DNA of 64,000 nt, from positions 992,001-1,056,000 of the forward strand of contig NZ_CP029487.1 of the NCBI RefSeq assembly GCF_002441855.2, given 5' to 3'. The notes under the pieces are model-generated. The model did no database searches. It saw nothing but the letters and a program-made list of their open reading frames with translations, and was not told where the DNA came from. The translations under genes and the position numbers were made by a program. The stretch is from Eubacterium maltosivorans (GTDB lineage Bacteria > Bacillota > Clostridia > Eubacteriales > Eubacteriaceae). The stretch's first letter is position 1; each line of letters starts with the position of its first letter. Shown in pieces: positions 1 to 7,873 of this stretch.

Positions 1-469
1 GCGGCACCCGTATCTGGCGCAGAATGGCCTCGTAGATGCTGCCCGGTATGGTCATGGGCATGACCAGTCCCGCGTCGGGCCGGCTCTCATTAATGCTCTG
101 GATGCCTGTGGCCAGGGCGTTGGTATCAATGAGGAACAGCCCCAGAATCGAGAGCATTTCCTCCTCCTTTATCCACCGCACACACTGGGGCTTCATGGTG
201 ACCACTGCGTCCGCCCCCAGCCTTGACAGAAAATCGATGCTGGTGCGGTCCCGGGCCAGCCCCTTGATGGAATCCTGATGCACCACCGCTTTGCGCCCGT
301 ACTGGTGAATGAGCCTGATGATTTTTGGCAGGGTGTTAATATCCCCCAGCTTGAGCATAACGCAGGGCAGGCTGGTCTTTGTGAGCACACACTTCAGCCC
401 CTCTGCCGAATTGACCGACGGGATGATCCGCGTGCCGGCGAGCAGCAGCTCCAGTTTAGACGTTTCCAA
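1..469 (-). CDS. glpP: Glycerol-3-phosphate-responsive antiterminator, GlpP family (partial, 3' end off window)
   Basis: About 156 codons are present of a family that is usually near 185-190 residues; the C-terminus runs off the left edge. The translation carries the GlpP hallmarks: an N-terminal IIPSV strand near residue 15, a VMLKLGDINTL segment, the KAVVHQDSIKGLARD block near residues 60-74 and an LGADAVVTMKP strand, consistent with a TIM-barrel-like fold. Known GlpP proteins bind glycerol-3-phosphate and let polymerase read through terminators in glp leaders. The start is a TTG at 467-469, preceded by AGGAGGGA at good spacing; no ATG fits as well. The gene it controls is not visible here. 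Confidence 0.85.
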   Translation of the reverse strand, partial: METSKLELLLAGTRIIPSVNSAEGLKCVLTKTSLPCVMLKLGDINTLPKIIRLIHQYGRKAVVHQDSIKGLARDRTSIDFLSRLGADAVVTMKPQCVRWIKEEEMLSILGLFLIDTNALATGIQSINESRPDAGLVMPMTIPGSIYEAILRQIRVP

Positions 470-533
470 AAAAATCCCTCCTGATTTTAGGTATAAAAAA
501 TCCGTATCATACCTCATCGCACAACAAATAAAC

Positions 534-548
534 GTTACACTGTGTAAC
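534..548. promoter_or_regulatory. Perfect 15-bp palindrome upstream of glpP
   Basis: GTTACAC-T-GTGTAAC is a perfect inverted repeat about 65 bp upstream of the glpP start. It could be an operator. I see no convincing -35/-10 pair on the minus strand, and the factor is unknown. Confidence 0.3.
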
Positions 549-678
549 AAGGTATAATACGGACAACTCTTAGACTCAAGTCCCTAAATGAATGATTAAT
601 TGTTTACATTATATGCTAAACCTTTTCAGTTGTCAAGCTTTAAATTAGAGAAGCCGTAGAGGGGCAGATTTGCACCTG

Positions 679-786
679 AACTTTCCACTATCCACTTTCA
701 ACTTTCAACTTTCAACTTTCAACTTTCAACTGAACAGTCCTCTCTTTAACGCTCTGCCTGTTCATGATATCCTTTGTCTGCACTTT
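679..786. mobile_element. MITE-like heptamer element, copy A (truncated)
   Basis: Five exact tandem TTTCAAC heptamers lie at 696-730, preceded by degenerate ones from 679. The right end (731-786) read on the minus strand begins TGCAGACAAAGGATATCA and contains AGCGTTAAAGAGAGG, matching the ends of the copies at 2289 and 7090. No clear left arm is seen, so this is a half element. It fills most of the gene-free stretch 470-821; 549-678 holds nothing else that I recognise. Confidence 0.6.
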
Positions 787-817
787 GAGACGGCCGCCCG
801 TTTCGTACGGTCGTCTC
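787..817. repeat. REP-like palindrome, copy 1
   Basis: Stem GAGACGGCCG/CGGTCGTCTC around the shared centre CCCGTTTCGTA. It lies 4 bp beyond the stop codon of the amidase gene. No T-run follows on the minus strand, so this copy is a poor terminator for that gene. Confidence 0.75.
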
Positions 818-821
818 TTTC

Positions 822-2171
822 TTAATCGTTCCAGCCAAGAATGCGGATGAGCCTCAGATCAGAATAGGCGTAGGCACTGGCCGGGTAATTGATCCGGTCG
901 GTGGTGTTGGAGTTGATCAGGTAATCTTTGACGCTGCCATCAGCGCCTTTCACCACATCGGTGATGATCACGGAATGGTTCCACACGCCGTCCACGCCGT
1001 ACTGGAGGATATCCCCAGCCTGTCCTGTGTAAAGATTGGCGGTGGTATCCGCTGCCAGGCCATAGCCGGTGTTACCTTCGGCATAGTCATAGAATTCCTC
1101 AACCCCTGCCCAGGAGCCGGAGCGGCCGCTTGCTGTCTGGCGGGTATTAACGGAATCACCATACCATTTCCACTGCTCCTCCCCCTCGGTATCCATGGGG
1201 ATACCGCCCGCGTACAGGCACTGTGAGATATAGTTATTGCAGTTGCCGCCGTATTCGTCATAGCGTCCCCAGGCGTCGTTTCGGATAACGGACAGCGGGT
1301 CCACCCAGTCCATGGCGTAGGCCACAGCGGCAGTCCGGTCATAGTCATGGCCGCACAGAGCAGCGGGCTCACTGCCGGCTGCGGCCTGGCTTTTTGCCTG
1401 GCTTAAGGCGTCAATATCCTGCCGCGCCTGATCCAGCAGCTCTGATTTGATCTGGTCCAGAATCTGGCTGGACTGAGCGTGTACCGCGCCCTGGCTTTTT
1501 TCGTCATAGCGCTCCTCGATGAGCAGATAGCCGTCCTCCTCCTTTTGGTGCTCAATGATCCGGCAGTTGTTTCCATCCCGGCGGATCACAAAGCTATGCT
1601 CAATGCCGGAGCTGTAGGAATCAACCCCGTCGATAAAGCTGAAGCGCACCGCATGGTCCTCCTCCAGCGTCACCTCCAGATCGCCGTTTTCCAGCGTCTG
1701 GGCTCCGGTATAGGTCACGCCGCAGCTATAGCCCGTAAGCCGCAGGTCATTATCCTGGAGAGACCGCACGCCCACCAGAAAGGACAGGGCTGTCTGGTCG
1801 ATGGCGGCGCTGACAGCCCCCTGGCTGTCGGACAGGTCAAAATATTGGGTCACGTCCTGCTCGCTGAGGTCTGCCAGAGCGCCAAACCAGGTGTCCAGAT
1901 AATCCCTGATGGTGTCCTCCTCGCCGCTGTCAATGCCATAGGCGGTTCGGCTGTTGCGCACAACCACCTTCTTTTTATCCTCCGAGCTGTCTGTGGCGGC
2001 CTCCTCGACCGGTACCTCAGCGCTGCGCCCCGCGGCCAAAGCACTTGTCACATGGCGCACAGCCGCAGAGCCCGCCACGATGAACACTGCCATCAGCGCC
2101 ACCAGCGCTGCCGCCTGCCGCCTCTTTCTGTTCTTTCTTCTGGTCTGCCTTGTATCTGGCCGTCGATTCAT
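822..2171 (-). CDS. Membrane-anchored amidase-domain protein (Amidase_6 type)
   Basis: 449 residues. A very basic N-terminus (residues 1-18) precedes one hydrophobic segment (about 19-38), so the protein is probably exported or anchored with the bulk outside. The middle is unrecognised. The last 175 residues form an amidase domain of the Amidase_6 family, papain-like, with candidate nucleophile Cys311 in GGNCNNYISQCL, His399 in NHSVII and Asn near 422 in INSNTTD. Family members are thought to act on cell-wall or peptide amides; the substrate is not known. It is a tandem paralogue of the next gene. The RBS is weak: the only good purine tract lies over 15 bases upstream. Confidence 0.75.
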   Translation of the reverse strand: MNRRPDTRQTRRKNRKRRQAAALVALMAVFIVAGSAAVRHVTSALAAGRSAEVPVEEAATDSSEDKKKVVVRNSRTAYGIDSGEEDTIRDYLDTWFGALADLSEQDVTQYFDLSDSQGAVSAAIDQTALSFLVGVRSLQDNDLRLTGYSCGVTYTGAQTLENGDLEVTLEEDHAVRFSFIDGVDSYSSGIEHSFVIRRDGNNCRIIEHQKEEDGYLLIEERYDEKSQGAVHAQSSQILDQIKSELLDQARQDIDALSQAKSQAAAGSEPAALCGHDYDRTAAVAYAMDWVDPLSVIRNDAWGRYDEYGGNCNNYISQCLYAGGIPMDTEGEEQWKWYGDSVNTRQTASGRSGSWAGVEEFYDYAEGNTGYGLAADTTANLYTGQAGDILQYGVDGVWNHSVIITDVVKGADGSVKDYLINSNTTDRINYPASAYAYSDLRLIRILGWND

Positions 2172-2252
2172 CTGTCAATTTCCGATCCTTCCTCAAAGAT
2201 AGTTTACATTATAGACGACTTTTGTGACAGTTTTGTGACAATTATGTGACGC

Positions 2253-2284
2253 AATAAAAAAAGATGATGAATGGTTTCATCATC
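2253..2284 (-). terminator. Terminator hairpin, distal copy with T-run
   Basis: GATGATGAA-TGGT-TTCATCATC at 2263-2284, followed on the minus strand by seven T. The same hairpin recurs at 2549-2570 directly after the stop of the upstream gene, so the element between them appears to have separated a duplicated stem from its T-run. Confidence 0.6.
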
Positions 2285-2288
2285 TCAG

Positions 2289-2547
2289 ACTGTAGACAAA
2301 GGATATCAGCAAGAGATAAAGCGTTAAAAAGAGGCTGTCAAGTTGATAGTTGATAGTTGACGGTTGAAAGTTTGGGAGCAAATCAGCCCTTGGCCGATTT
2401 GATTGGACGCGGCCTTTGGCCGCATATTAATCGCTTGAGCCACAGGCGAAAGCGCACTGCAACTATCCACTATCAACTATCCATTATTAACGCAAACAAT
2501 TTCAAGCTTTAGCTTTGCATCTCATGGATAACTTTGTCGACACGCTG
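2289..2547. mobile_element. MITE-like heptamer element, copy B
   Basis: The left end begins TGTAGACAAAGGATATCA (2291) and includes AAGCGTTAAAAAGAGG. The right end, read on the minus strand from about 2544, begins TGTCGACAAAG. Inside are opposing heptamer arms (TTGATAG type near 2341, and its complement near 2462-2490) around a core with GCGGCCTTTGGCCGC. It codes for nothing. Both ends abut copies of the same terminator hairpin. It accounts for the gene-free stretch 2172-2575. Confidence 0.65.
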
Positions 2548-2548
2548 A

Positions 2549-2570
2549 GATGATGAATGGTTTCATCATC
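2549..2570 (-). terminator. Terminator stem, proximal copy lacking T-run
   Basis: GATGATGAA-TGGT-TTCATCATC, 5 bp after the stop of the second amidase gene. No T-run follows on the minus strand; the matching T-run is with the copy at 2253-2284. Confidence 0.55.
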
Positions 2571-2575
2571 TTCCT

Positions 2576-3907
2576 TTAATCGTTCCAGCCCAGCACGTGT
2601 ATGAGCCTGAAATCATAGTAGGCATACGCGCTGGCCGGATAGCTGATTCTGTCGGTTGTGTTGGAATTGATCAGATAGTCCTGAACCCTGCCATCCTCGC
2701 CGTAGATCACATCGGTGACGATCACGGAGTGCCGCCATTCCCCGGTGGCGCCGTACTGCAGGACATCTCCGGGTTCTCCGGCGTACAGGTTTGGATGAAC
2801 ATCTGCCACCAGGCCAAAGCCGCTGTTGTTCTCGGCGTAGTTATAGAACTCCTCGACCCCTGCCCATGCCGGCGACCGGCCGCTTGGCTGGTTCCAGGTA
2901 TCCACCTCATCGTCAAACCATTTCCATTGGGCATAGCCGTCCCAGTCCATGGGGATGCCTCCCGCGTAAAGGCACTGCGAGATAAAATTATTGCAGTTGC
3001 CGCCGTAGCCGTCGTAGAGAAACCAGTCCGGGTTGCGCTTTACGGTGAGCGGGTCGACCCACTCCATGGCGTAGGCCACTGCCGCGCCCCGGTCATAGGG
3101 ATGGGCGTGGGGCTTGTCGGCCGCCTTGCTGTCTGCCGCTGTGTCACGCTGGGCGTTCTGGTAATCGATGGCCGCCCTGGCGCTTTCGAGCAACGAGGAC
3201 TTGATCTGGTCCAGAACCTCTTTGACATTGGCGGGGTCTGCACCGCCGGTTTCCTTCTCATAGCATTCCTCAATGAGCAGGTAGCCGTCCTCCTCCTTTT
3301 CGTGGGCCACAATGCGGTAAGCATCGCCGTCTTTGCGAAGTGTAAAGAGATGCCGGATACCGGTGCTGCTGGCATCGACCTCCGGAATAAAGGCAAAATT
3401 GACGACCTGGTCCTCTAACACCTCGATCTGCACGCTGCCGCCGGGCTGCGGCACTGCATTAACATAGGTAACACCGATGCTGCAGGCGTCCATTTTAAGG
3501 TCGTTTGGCTGCAGCGCTCTCACCCCGATCAGGTAGGAAAGCGCGGTCTGGTCGATGGCCGCGGCCCTGGCGGCCTGTGGGTCGGCAGTGTCGTAAAGGG
3601 CCGTGAGGTCCTGTTCTTCCAGGGAGGCCACACTGTCAAAATACAGGGACATATAGCTCAGAATGCAGTCCTCTGCCGCGGTGTCAAGGCCAAAGGACTG
3701 GCTATCGTTCCGGGCCGTTACGGTGATCTCACGGGCTTCTGTCAATCCCTCCAGGTCTCTGAAGCTTCTTGACCAGTTTTCATAGGCCAGGGCTCCGCCG
3801 GATACAAAATCGTAGGCTGCCAGCCCCTCCAGGAAAACAATGGCCAGAATCAGAATGGTCAGAACCAGCTTGCTGCATGGCTGCACTGTTTGCTTTTTAT
3901 CACTCAT
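2576..3907 (-). CDS. Membrane-anchored amidase-domain protein, paralogue of the 822-2171 gene
   Basis: 443 residues from the ATG at 3907, chosen because GGAG sits 6 nt before it; the in-frame ATG at 3919 has no evident RBS. One hydrophobic segment near residues 15-35 suggests export with an N-terminal anchor. The C-terminal 175 residues align without gaps to the neighbour, with candidate Cys305 (GGNCNNFISQCL), His393 (WRHSVIV) and the INSNTTD asparagines. The middle regions share blocks such as AIDQTALS and EKEEDGYLLIEE, so the two genes are full-length duplicates. Function is as for the neighbour: extracellular amide hydrolysis with unknown substrate. Confidence 0.75.
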   Translation of the reverse strand: MSDKKQTVQPCSKLVLTILILAIVFLEGLAAYDFVSGGALAYENWSRSFRDLEGLTEAREITVTARNDSQSFGLDTAAEDCILSYMSLYFDSVASLEEQDLTALYDTADPQAARAAAIDQTALSYLIGVRALQPNDLKMDACSIGVTYVNAVPQPGGSVQIEVLEDQVVNFAFIPEVDASSTGIRHLFTLRKDGDAYRIVAHEKEEDGYLLIEECYEKETGGADPANVKEVLDQIKSSLLESARAAIDYQNAQRDTAADSKAADKPHAHPYDRGAAVAYAMEWVDPLTVKRNPDWFLYDGYGGNCNNFISQCLYAGGIPMDWDGYAQWKWFDDEVDTWNQPSGRSPAWAGVEEFYNYAENNSGFGLVADVHPNLYAGEPGDVLQYGATGEWRHSVIVTDVIYGEDGRVQDYLINSNTTDRISYPASAYAYYDFRLIHVLGWND

Positions 3908-3986
3908 TCTGTTCTCCATTTGAAGGTATTCGCTTCATTATATCATTTTTGGAGGCGTCTGTGTGATAAAATTTCACTCAATTCCA

Positions 3987-4433
3987 TCAAGAATCTGTAT
4001 TAAGGGCTTCCTCCAGGCGTGCCAGCATAATCTGGCTGGTGCGGATAAAGTCCTCCCGCTCCTCCCGCGTCATTGCACCCAGGGCCTTTTCCTCAAAGGC
4101 GCCCAGGTCCTTTAGCAGCCGGCCCGCATACTCTGTGCCTGTCCTGGTAAAGACGATACGCTTGTTGCGCTTATCCGAGGGGTCGGCCTTTTTCTCAACG
4201 ATTCCTTTTTTGGTCAGCGCCTCTAAAATAGTGTTGACGGTCTGCTTTGGCAGCATCAGCTTCTCACAGATCAGCCGTTGGTTACAGCGCTCCGGATACG
4301 CGTCCACTGTGTAGATCACAAAGAGGGTATTGACTGTAATGCCCTGCCGTTTGGCCCATTTCTCGTACAGTGCGTTGCAGCTGAACCAGAAATCATAATA
4401 AGCGCTTAAGGTATCATGAATGCTATCCGGCAT
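3987..4433 (-). CDS. MarR family transcriptional regulator
   Basis: 148 residues, normal MarR length. The winged helix-turn-helix is seen in LICEKLMLPKQTVNTILEAL (about residues 56-75) followed by the wing KKGIVEKKADPSDKRNKRI. GGGAGG lies 6 nt before the ATG. The start overlaps the last 11 bases of the MATE gene, so the two are translationally coupled and the pump is transcribed first. The regulator most likely represses its own operon through the palindrome at 5773-5794. The ligand is unknown, plausibly a substrate of the pump. Confidence 0.85.
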   Translation of the reverse strand: MPDSIHDTLSAYYDFWFSCNALYEKWAKRQGITVNTLFVIYTVDAYPERCNQRLICEKLMLPKQTVNTILEALTKKGIVEKKADPSDKRNKRIVFTRTGTEYAGRLLKDLGAFEEKALGAMTREEREDFIRTSQIMLARLEEALNTDS

Positions 4434-5757
4434 ACTCTGCCTCCCTGCTCCTGAGCGTGCTTCTGTGCAGCCCCCATAAAACCATGAGCACTGCCATGAT
4501 CAGCGCCTGGGCGCCCGGGAGCGCCATCCACACTCCCTTGAGGCCAAAAAGCCTGGGCAGGATAAAGATGCACAGCGGCGTGAACAACACTGGGTCCAGA
4601 TAGACCAGCAGGGTAGAGTACAGGGTCTCGCCGCAGGCATAAAAATAGGAGGTGAACAGCTTGCCCAGGCCCATCATCGGGAATGCCAGCCCCAGAATGG
4701 GCAGGGCTGACCGGATGATCTCAGCAGTCTGGGCCGAGGTGCCAAAAAAGCCGGGCAGCAGGTCCACCGCCGGCACACAGGCGATCAAAAACAGCGCCGA
4801 AAAGACGAGCACTGTCATCAGACCCTTGTTTTTCAGCCGTTTCATGGCCCCGTAATCCCCCGCGCCGCTGGCGTAGCTGATCAGCGGCTGCATCCCCTCT
4901 CCCACGCCCTCCAGCAGCAGAAGCACTGAGCCGATAAAGTAATTGATGACCGCGTAGGCCGAGACAGCCAGGTCGCCGCCGTAGGCCAGGCACTGCAGAT
5001 TATTGTAGATGGTGATCACTGACGGCATCAGCGACAGGCCAAAGGGTGACACGCCAATCTTCAGCATCCTGGCCATCATGCGCTTCTGCAGACGGAAATG
5101 GCTCCTGCGGACTGGGTGTGCACGATCTTTGAAAAGACAGGCCAGGCTCCCAGCCACTGTCAGCGACTGGGCGGTGATGGTGGCCAGTGCCGCGCCAGCC
5201 AGCCCCATGGGGATTATCATGGTAAAGCAGGCGTCCAGAATAATATTGCAGACAAGGCCAGTGCCCATGATCATCATGGCCTGAATGGTCTTGTGGCTGT
5301 TCCGGATCATGGGGATCAGGCCCGAGGCCAGTATCTGCATGCTGCCGCCGATGGAAATGATCCGGATATAGGCCATGGCCGCGTCGTACACCTCGCCCCT
5401 TGCCCCCAGGGCGTATACAAGCGCCGGATTCATAACGACCAGCAACAGGGTGAGCAGTGCACTGGCAGCCGCCAGCAGCATCAGGGTGTTGGCCCGCGCC
5501 GCGTTGGCGTTTTCGTCACACCCTGCGCCCCGCGCCGTGGACATCAGCACTGAGCCGCCCACCCCGATGCCCATGCCCAGGGCGATGAGCACCGCTGTAA
5601 TAGGCCATACGAGGCCGATGCCTGCCAGGCCCACATCTCCCACCGCATGTCCCACAAAAAAGCCGTCTACAATGGTGTAAAGCCCATTTAAAAACATGGT
5701 AAACATGGAGGGCAGGACAAATTTAAAAAACTTTTTATCAATCGCTTGCGCTTTCAT
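4423..5757 (-). CDS. MATE family efflux transporter
   Basis: 444 residues with about 12 hydrophobic segments, the size of the family. The start MKAQAIDKKFFKFVLPSMF and the NGLYTIVDGFFVG segment near residues 24-36 are typical of clostridial MATE proteins. It acts in the cytoplasmic membrane as a cation-coupled exporter of drugs or metabolites. It is the first gene of a two-gene operon with the MarR regulator. The RBS is GAGGTG just before the ATG, with the MarR-type operator about 16 bp upstream. Confidence 0.88.
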   Translation of the reverse strand: MKAQAIDKKFFKFVLPSMFTMFLNGLYTIVDGFFVGHAVGDVGLAGIGLVWPITAVLIALGMGIGVGGSVLMSTARGAGCDENANAARANTLMLLAAASALLTLLLVVMNPALVYALGARGEVYDAAMAYIRIISIGGSMQILASGLIPMIRNSHKTIQAMMIMGTGLVCNIILDACFTMIIPMGLAGAALATITAQSLTVAGSLACLFKDRAHPVRRSHFRLQKRMMARMLKIGVSPFGLSLMPSVITIYNNLQCLAYGGDLAVSAYAVINYFIGSVLLLLEGVGEGMQPLISYASGAGDYGAMKRLKNKGLMTVLVFSALFLIACVPAVDLLPGFFGTSAQTAEIIRSALPILGLAFPMMGLGKLFTSYFYACGETLYSTLLVYLDPVLFTPLCIFILPRLFGLKGVWMALPGAQALIMAVLMVLWGLHRSTLRSREAEYAG

Positions 5758-5772
5758 TTTTCACCTCATCAA

Positions 5773-5794
5773 ATTAGTCCGGATTCGGACTAAT
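5773..5794. promoter_or_regulatory. MarR-type operator
   Basis: ATTAGTCCG-N4-CGGACTAAT, a perfect inverted repeat with 9-bp arms, 16 bp upstream of the MATE start codon. Its length, symmetry and position fit autoregulation by the adjacent MarR protein (inference). Confidence 0.6.
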
Positions 5795-5859
5795 AAATTT
5801 TAACACAGGCTTAAAGAAAACGCAAACCAAAGTTTCGACTGGCCTTTTTGGCAAAAGCG

Positions 5860-5868
5860 TGTTATAAT
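5860..5868 (+). promoter_or_regulatory. Extended -10 promoter for the radical SAM gene
   Basis: TGTTATAAT, an extended -10 with no good -35, 42 bp upstream of the start codon at 5910. Confidence 0.5.
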
Positions 5869-5909
5869 CATTCAAACAAAATAATTAGCATACAAAGGAG
5901 TTGACCGTC

Positions 5910-6794
5910 ATGCGCTATGAAGGACGTGTATTCCGGCCGCCCAGCGAGGCCTACAGCCTGATCATCCAGGCCACCGTAGGGTGCAGCCATAACAAATGCC
6001 GTTTCTGCGATATGTATAAAGAAAAAAGCTTTCATGTCCGGCCTCTGGAGGAAGTCGTTGAGGATCTGAGTCAGGCCCGTGAGGCCTACGGCCCTGTGGG
6101 CAGGATCTTCCTGGCCGACGGGGACGCCCTGGTCCGCCGTTTTTCAGATCTGGAGGCCATCCTGTGCGCCATTCAGGAAATCTTTCCGGAGTGCGGCCGG
6201 GTCACCAGCTACGGCTCGCCCAGAAGCATCCTGATCAAAACACCGGAGCAGCTTAGAAGGCTCAGAGCCCTGGGGCTTAAGATGATCTATATGGGCCTGG
6301 AATCGGGCAGCGACGCTATTCTCACCCATGTGAATAAGGGCGAGACTGCCAGCGAGATCATAAAAGCCGGCCAGATGGTGCGCGAGGCCGGCATGAATCT
6401 GTCGGTCACGGCTATCTCCGGCCTCGGGGGCAAAGCCCACTGGCAGGAGCACGCTGTCAAAACAGCCGAAGCCCTGAACGCCATGAATCCCGAGTACATT
6501 GGCCTGCTCACCTTCCGCCTGGAGGGGCAGGCGCCCATGATCGCCGAGGTCGAGCGCGGTGATTTCCAGATGCTCACCCCCATCGAGGTCGCCCGGGAGA
6601 CCCTGCTGATGCTGGAGCATCTGGACAGCCCCGGCTCGGTGTTCCGTTCCAACCACATCTCAAACTATATCAGCCTGGCTGGTACCCTGAACCAGGACAA
6701 GCCCCGGATGCTCGCCGAGCTTCACGAGGCACTGGGAGGGCACGTGGCCTTTAAGAGCGAGGAAATGCGCAACTGGGACCTTAATTTTCATTAA
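5910..6794 (+). CDS. Radical SAM protein
   Basis: 294 residues from the ATG at 5910; AAGGAG at 5895-5900 gives 9-nt spacing, whereas the TTG at 5901 touches the RBS. The 4Fe-4S cysteines are Cys25, Cys30 and Cys33 in GCSHNKCRFC. This is C-x4-C-x2-C, one residue longer than the usual C-x3-C-x2-C. Further radical SAM features include FLADGDALV and YMGLESGSD. The whole protein is a single barrel with no B12 or Fe-S accessory domain. The reaction cannot be named from the sequence. It stands alone with its own promoter and terminator. Confidence 0.8.
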   Translation: MRYEGRVFRPPSEAYSLIIQATVGCSHNKCRFCDMYKEKSFHVRPLEEVVEDLSQAREAYGPVGRIFLADGDALVRRFSDLEAILCAIQEIFPECGRVTSYGSPRSILIKTPEQLRRLRALGLKMIYMGLESGSDAILTHVNKGETASEIIKAGQMVREAGMNLSVTAISGLGGKAHWQEHAVKTAEALNAMNPEYIGLLTFRLEGQAPMIAEVERGDFQMLTPIEVARETLLMLEHLDSPGSVFRSNHISNYISLAGTLNQDKPRMLAELHEALGGHVAFKSEEMRNWDLNFH

Positions 6795-6801
6795 CACAAA
6801 A

Positions 6802-6829
6802 AAGACTGTTCATTTTTTTGAACAGTCTT
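6802..6829 (+). terminator. Terminator stem, proximal copy lacking T-run
   Basis: AAGACTGTTCA and TGAACAGTCTT arms, 8 bp after the radical SAM stop. No T-run follows; a diverged copy with a T-run is at 7094-7124, beyond an inserted element. Confidence 0.6.
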
Positions 6830-6832
6830 AGA

Positions 6833-7090
6833 GTGTAGACAAAGACAAAATGTAGTTACAAAGTTAAAGCAAGAGGCGACTTCAATGGAGAATTGAGAAT
6901 GCAGAATTGAGAATTAGAGGAACAAAATGCTGCGCATTTTGATTGGATTTTCGGCCAAAGACCGCTGTTTCAATCGTTTTTTCGGCAGAAAAAGGGCTCA
7001 ATCATTCTCCATTCTCAATTCTACATTCTCCATTAAACAACCCTCACTTTAACGTTTCATCTCCTTATGATAACATTTGTCTACACTTTA
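6833..7090. mobile_element. MITE-like heptamer element, copy C
   Basis: Both ends read inward as TGTAGACAAA (6835 on plus, 7086 on minus), followed by GTTAAAG and GAGG blocks and then heptamer arms (AATTGAG, AATGCAG, AATGGAG). The arms are near-complementary, 6884-6918 against 7003-7036, so the element can fold into one long hairpin. It has no coding capacity. Both ends abut copies of the radical SAM terminator stem. It accounts for most of the gene-free stretch 6795-7240; 7125-7240 is AT-rich with nothing else recognised. Confidence 0.7.
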
Positions 7091-7093
7091 AAA

Positions 7094-7124
7094 AAGACTG
7101 TTCGTTTTTGAGCAGTCTTTTTAT
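7094..7124 (+). terminator. Terminator hairpin, distal copy with T-run
   Basis: AAGACTGTTC and GAGCAGTCTT arms with one wobble pair, followed by TTTTTATAT. It is a slightly diverged copy of the stem at 6802-6829. Confidence 0.65.
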
Positions 7125-7240
7125 ATGCTCTGATTTTATTTTGAAATAAACGACATTAGTGTCATTTATACACACTTTTCAGAAAAGCCTTGTGTTTAAA
7201 GCGATTTTTAAAATACAAAGCGATTTCTTTCTTCGTGTTC

Positions 7241-7813
7241 TTAAATCTCAACATGGATGTAGCCATGGGCATAATAAGGCAGGACGTTTAAACCCACATC
7301 CTTTGCCGCCCCGGCCAGCTCTCCCACCGCCACACCGGGACAATAGAGATCCGCCGCGCAGCCCCGCATGTGGAAGGACCACGCCACACCGCCCACCTCC
7401 GCGTTGCGCGCCTCGCAGCGCACGCCGGAGGTAATGATGACAGGACGCCCAAAATAGCATCGGAGTGCCTCGATCTTCTCTAAAAGCTCTGGCCGCATTT
7501 CACAGGGCCAGCCGCCGCAGTAGCCTGCGCAGTCACACCGGTACTCCTCCATGGCGAAGTGGGCAGTGGCCATGAGTACTGGCGTTTCAGCCTCTGGCAC
7601 TTTCTCCGCGGGCGGCGGCGCGTCCTCCGGTACCCCGGCCGGTGCTTCCGGCTCAGCGGGCAGCTCCTGCTCTGGCTCCCCCACTGCCTGCTCCGCTGTC
7701 GGCACAGGCTCCTCCTCCGCCCTAAGGCTCAGACCTATGAGAAAGACACAGGAAACGAGGAGGAGGACTGAGAGGATTAATCTTTGACTGATGGTTTTAT
7801 AAATGTTTTTCAT
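7241..7813 (-). CDS. Exported M15-type D-Ala-D-Ala carboxypeptidase-like protein
   Basis: 190 residues. Residues 1-30 form a signal peptide or anchor (basic start, long hydrophobic run). A Pro/Glu/Ala-rich linker follows (about 33-72), and then a Peptidase_M15 domain. Zinc-ligand motifs are present: SFHMRGCAAD supplies His and Asp, and HVEI near the C-terminus supplies the last His; GRPVIITSGVR is the usual preceding strand. The family cleaves peptidoglycan stem peptides or endolysin substrates. Four cysteines (CDCAGYCGGWPC) in the domain start are unusual. It lies after the DUF2922 gene but behind a strong terminator, so it is probably transcribed separately or by read-through. Confidence 0.8.
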   Translation of the reverse strand: MKNIYKTISQRLILSVLLLVSCVFLIGLSLRAEEEPVPTAEQAVGEPEQELPAEPEAPAGVPEDAPPPAEKVPEAETPVLMATAHFAMEEYRCDCAGYCGGWPCEMRPELLEKIEALRCYFGRPVIITSGVRCEARNAEVGGVAWSFHMRGCAADLYCPGVAVGELAGAAKDVGLNVLPYYAHGYIHVEI

Positions 7814-7845
7814 GGTTTCTCCCTTCCACTTTCAACCTTCCACAT

Positions 7846-7873
7846 AAAAAAGGGGCCTTTCGCCCCTTTTTTT
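7846..7873 (-). terminator. Intrinsic terminator after DUF2922 gene
   Basis: AAGGGGC-CTTTC-GCCCCTT with A and T runs on both sides; it overlaps the DUF2922 stop codon and can act in both directions. Confidence 0.85.

Noticed and set aside
679-730. Tandem heptamers considered as a CRISPR or simple tandem array
   Set aside because: Units are 7 bp without spacers, and they form the arm of an element with an inverted partner in other copies. No cas genes are present.
1479-2249. Long plus-strand open frame opposite the first amidase gene
   Set aside because: It mirrors the codon structure of the minus-strand gene, lacks an RBS, and has no recognisable domain; similar mirror frames at 2597-3418, 23883-24767, 25629-26768 and 61173-62255 were dismissed for the same reason.
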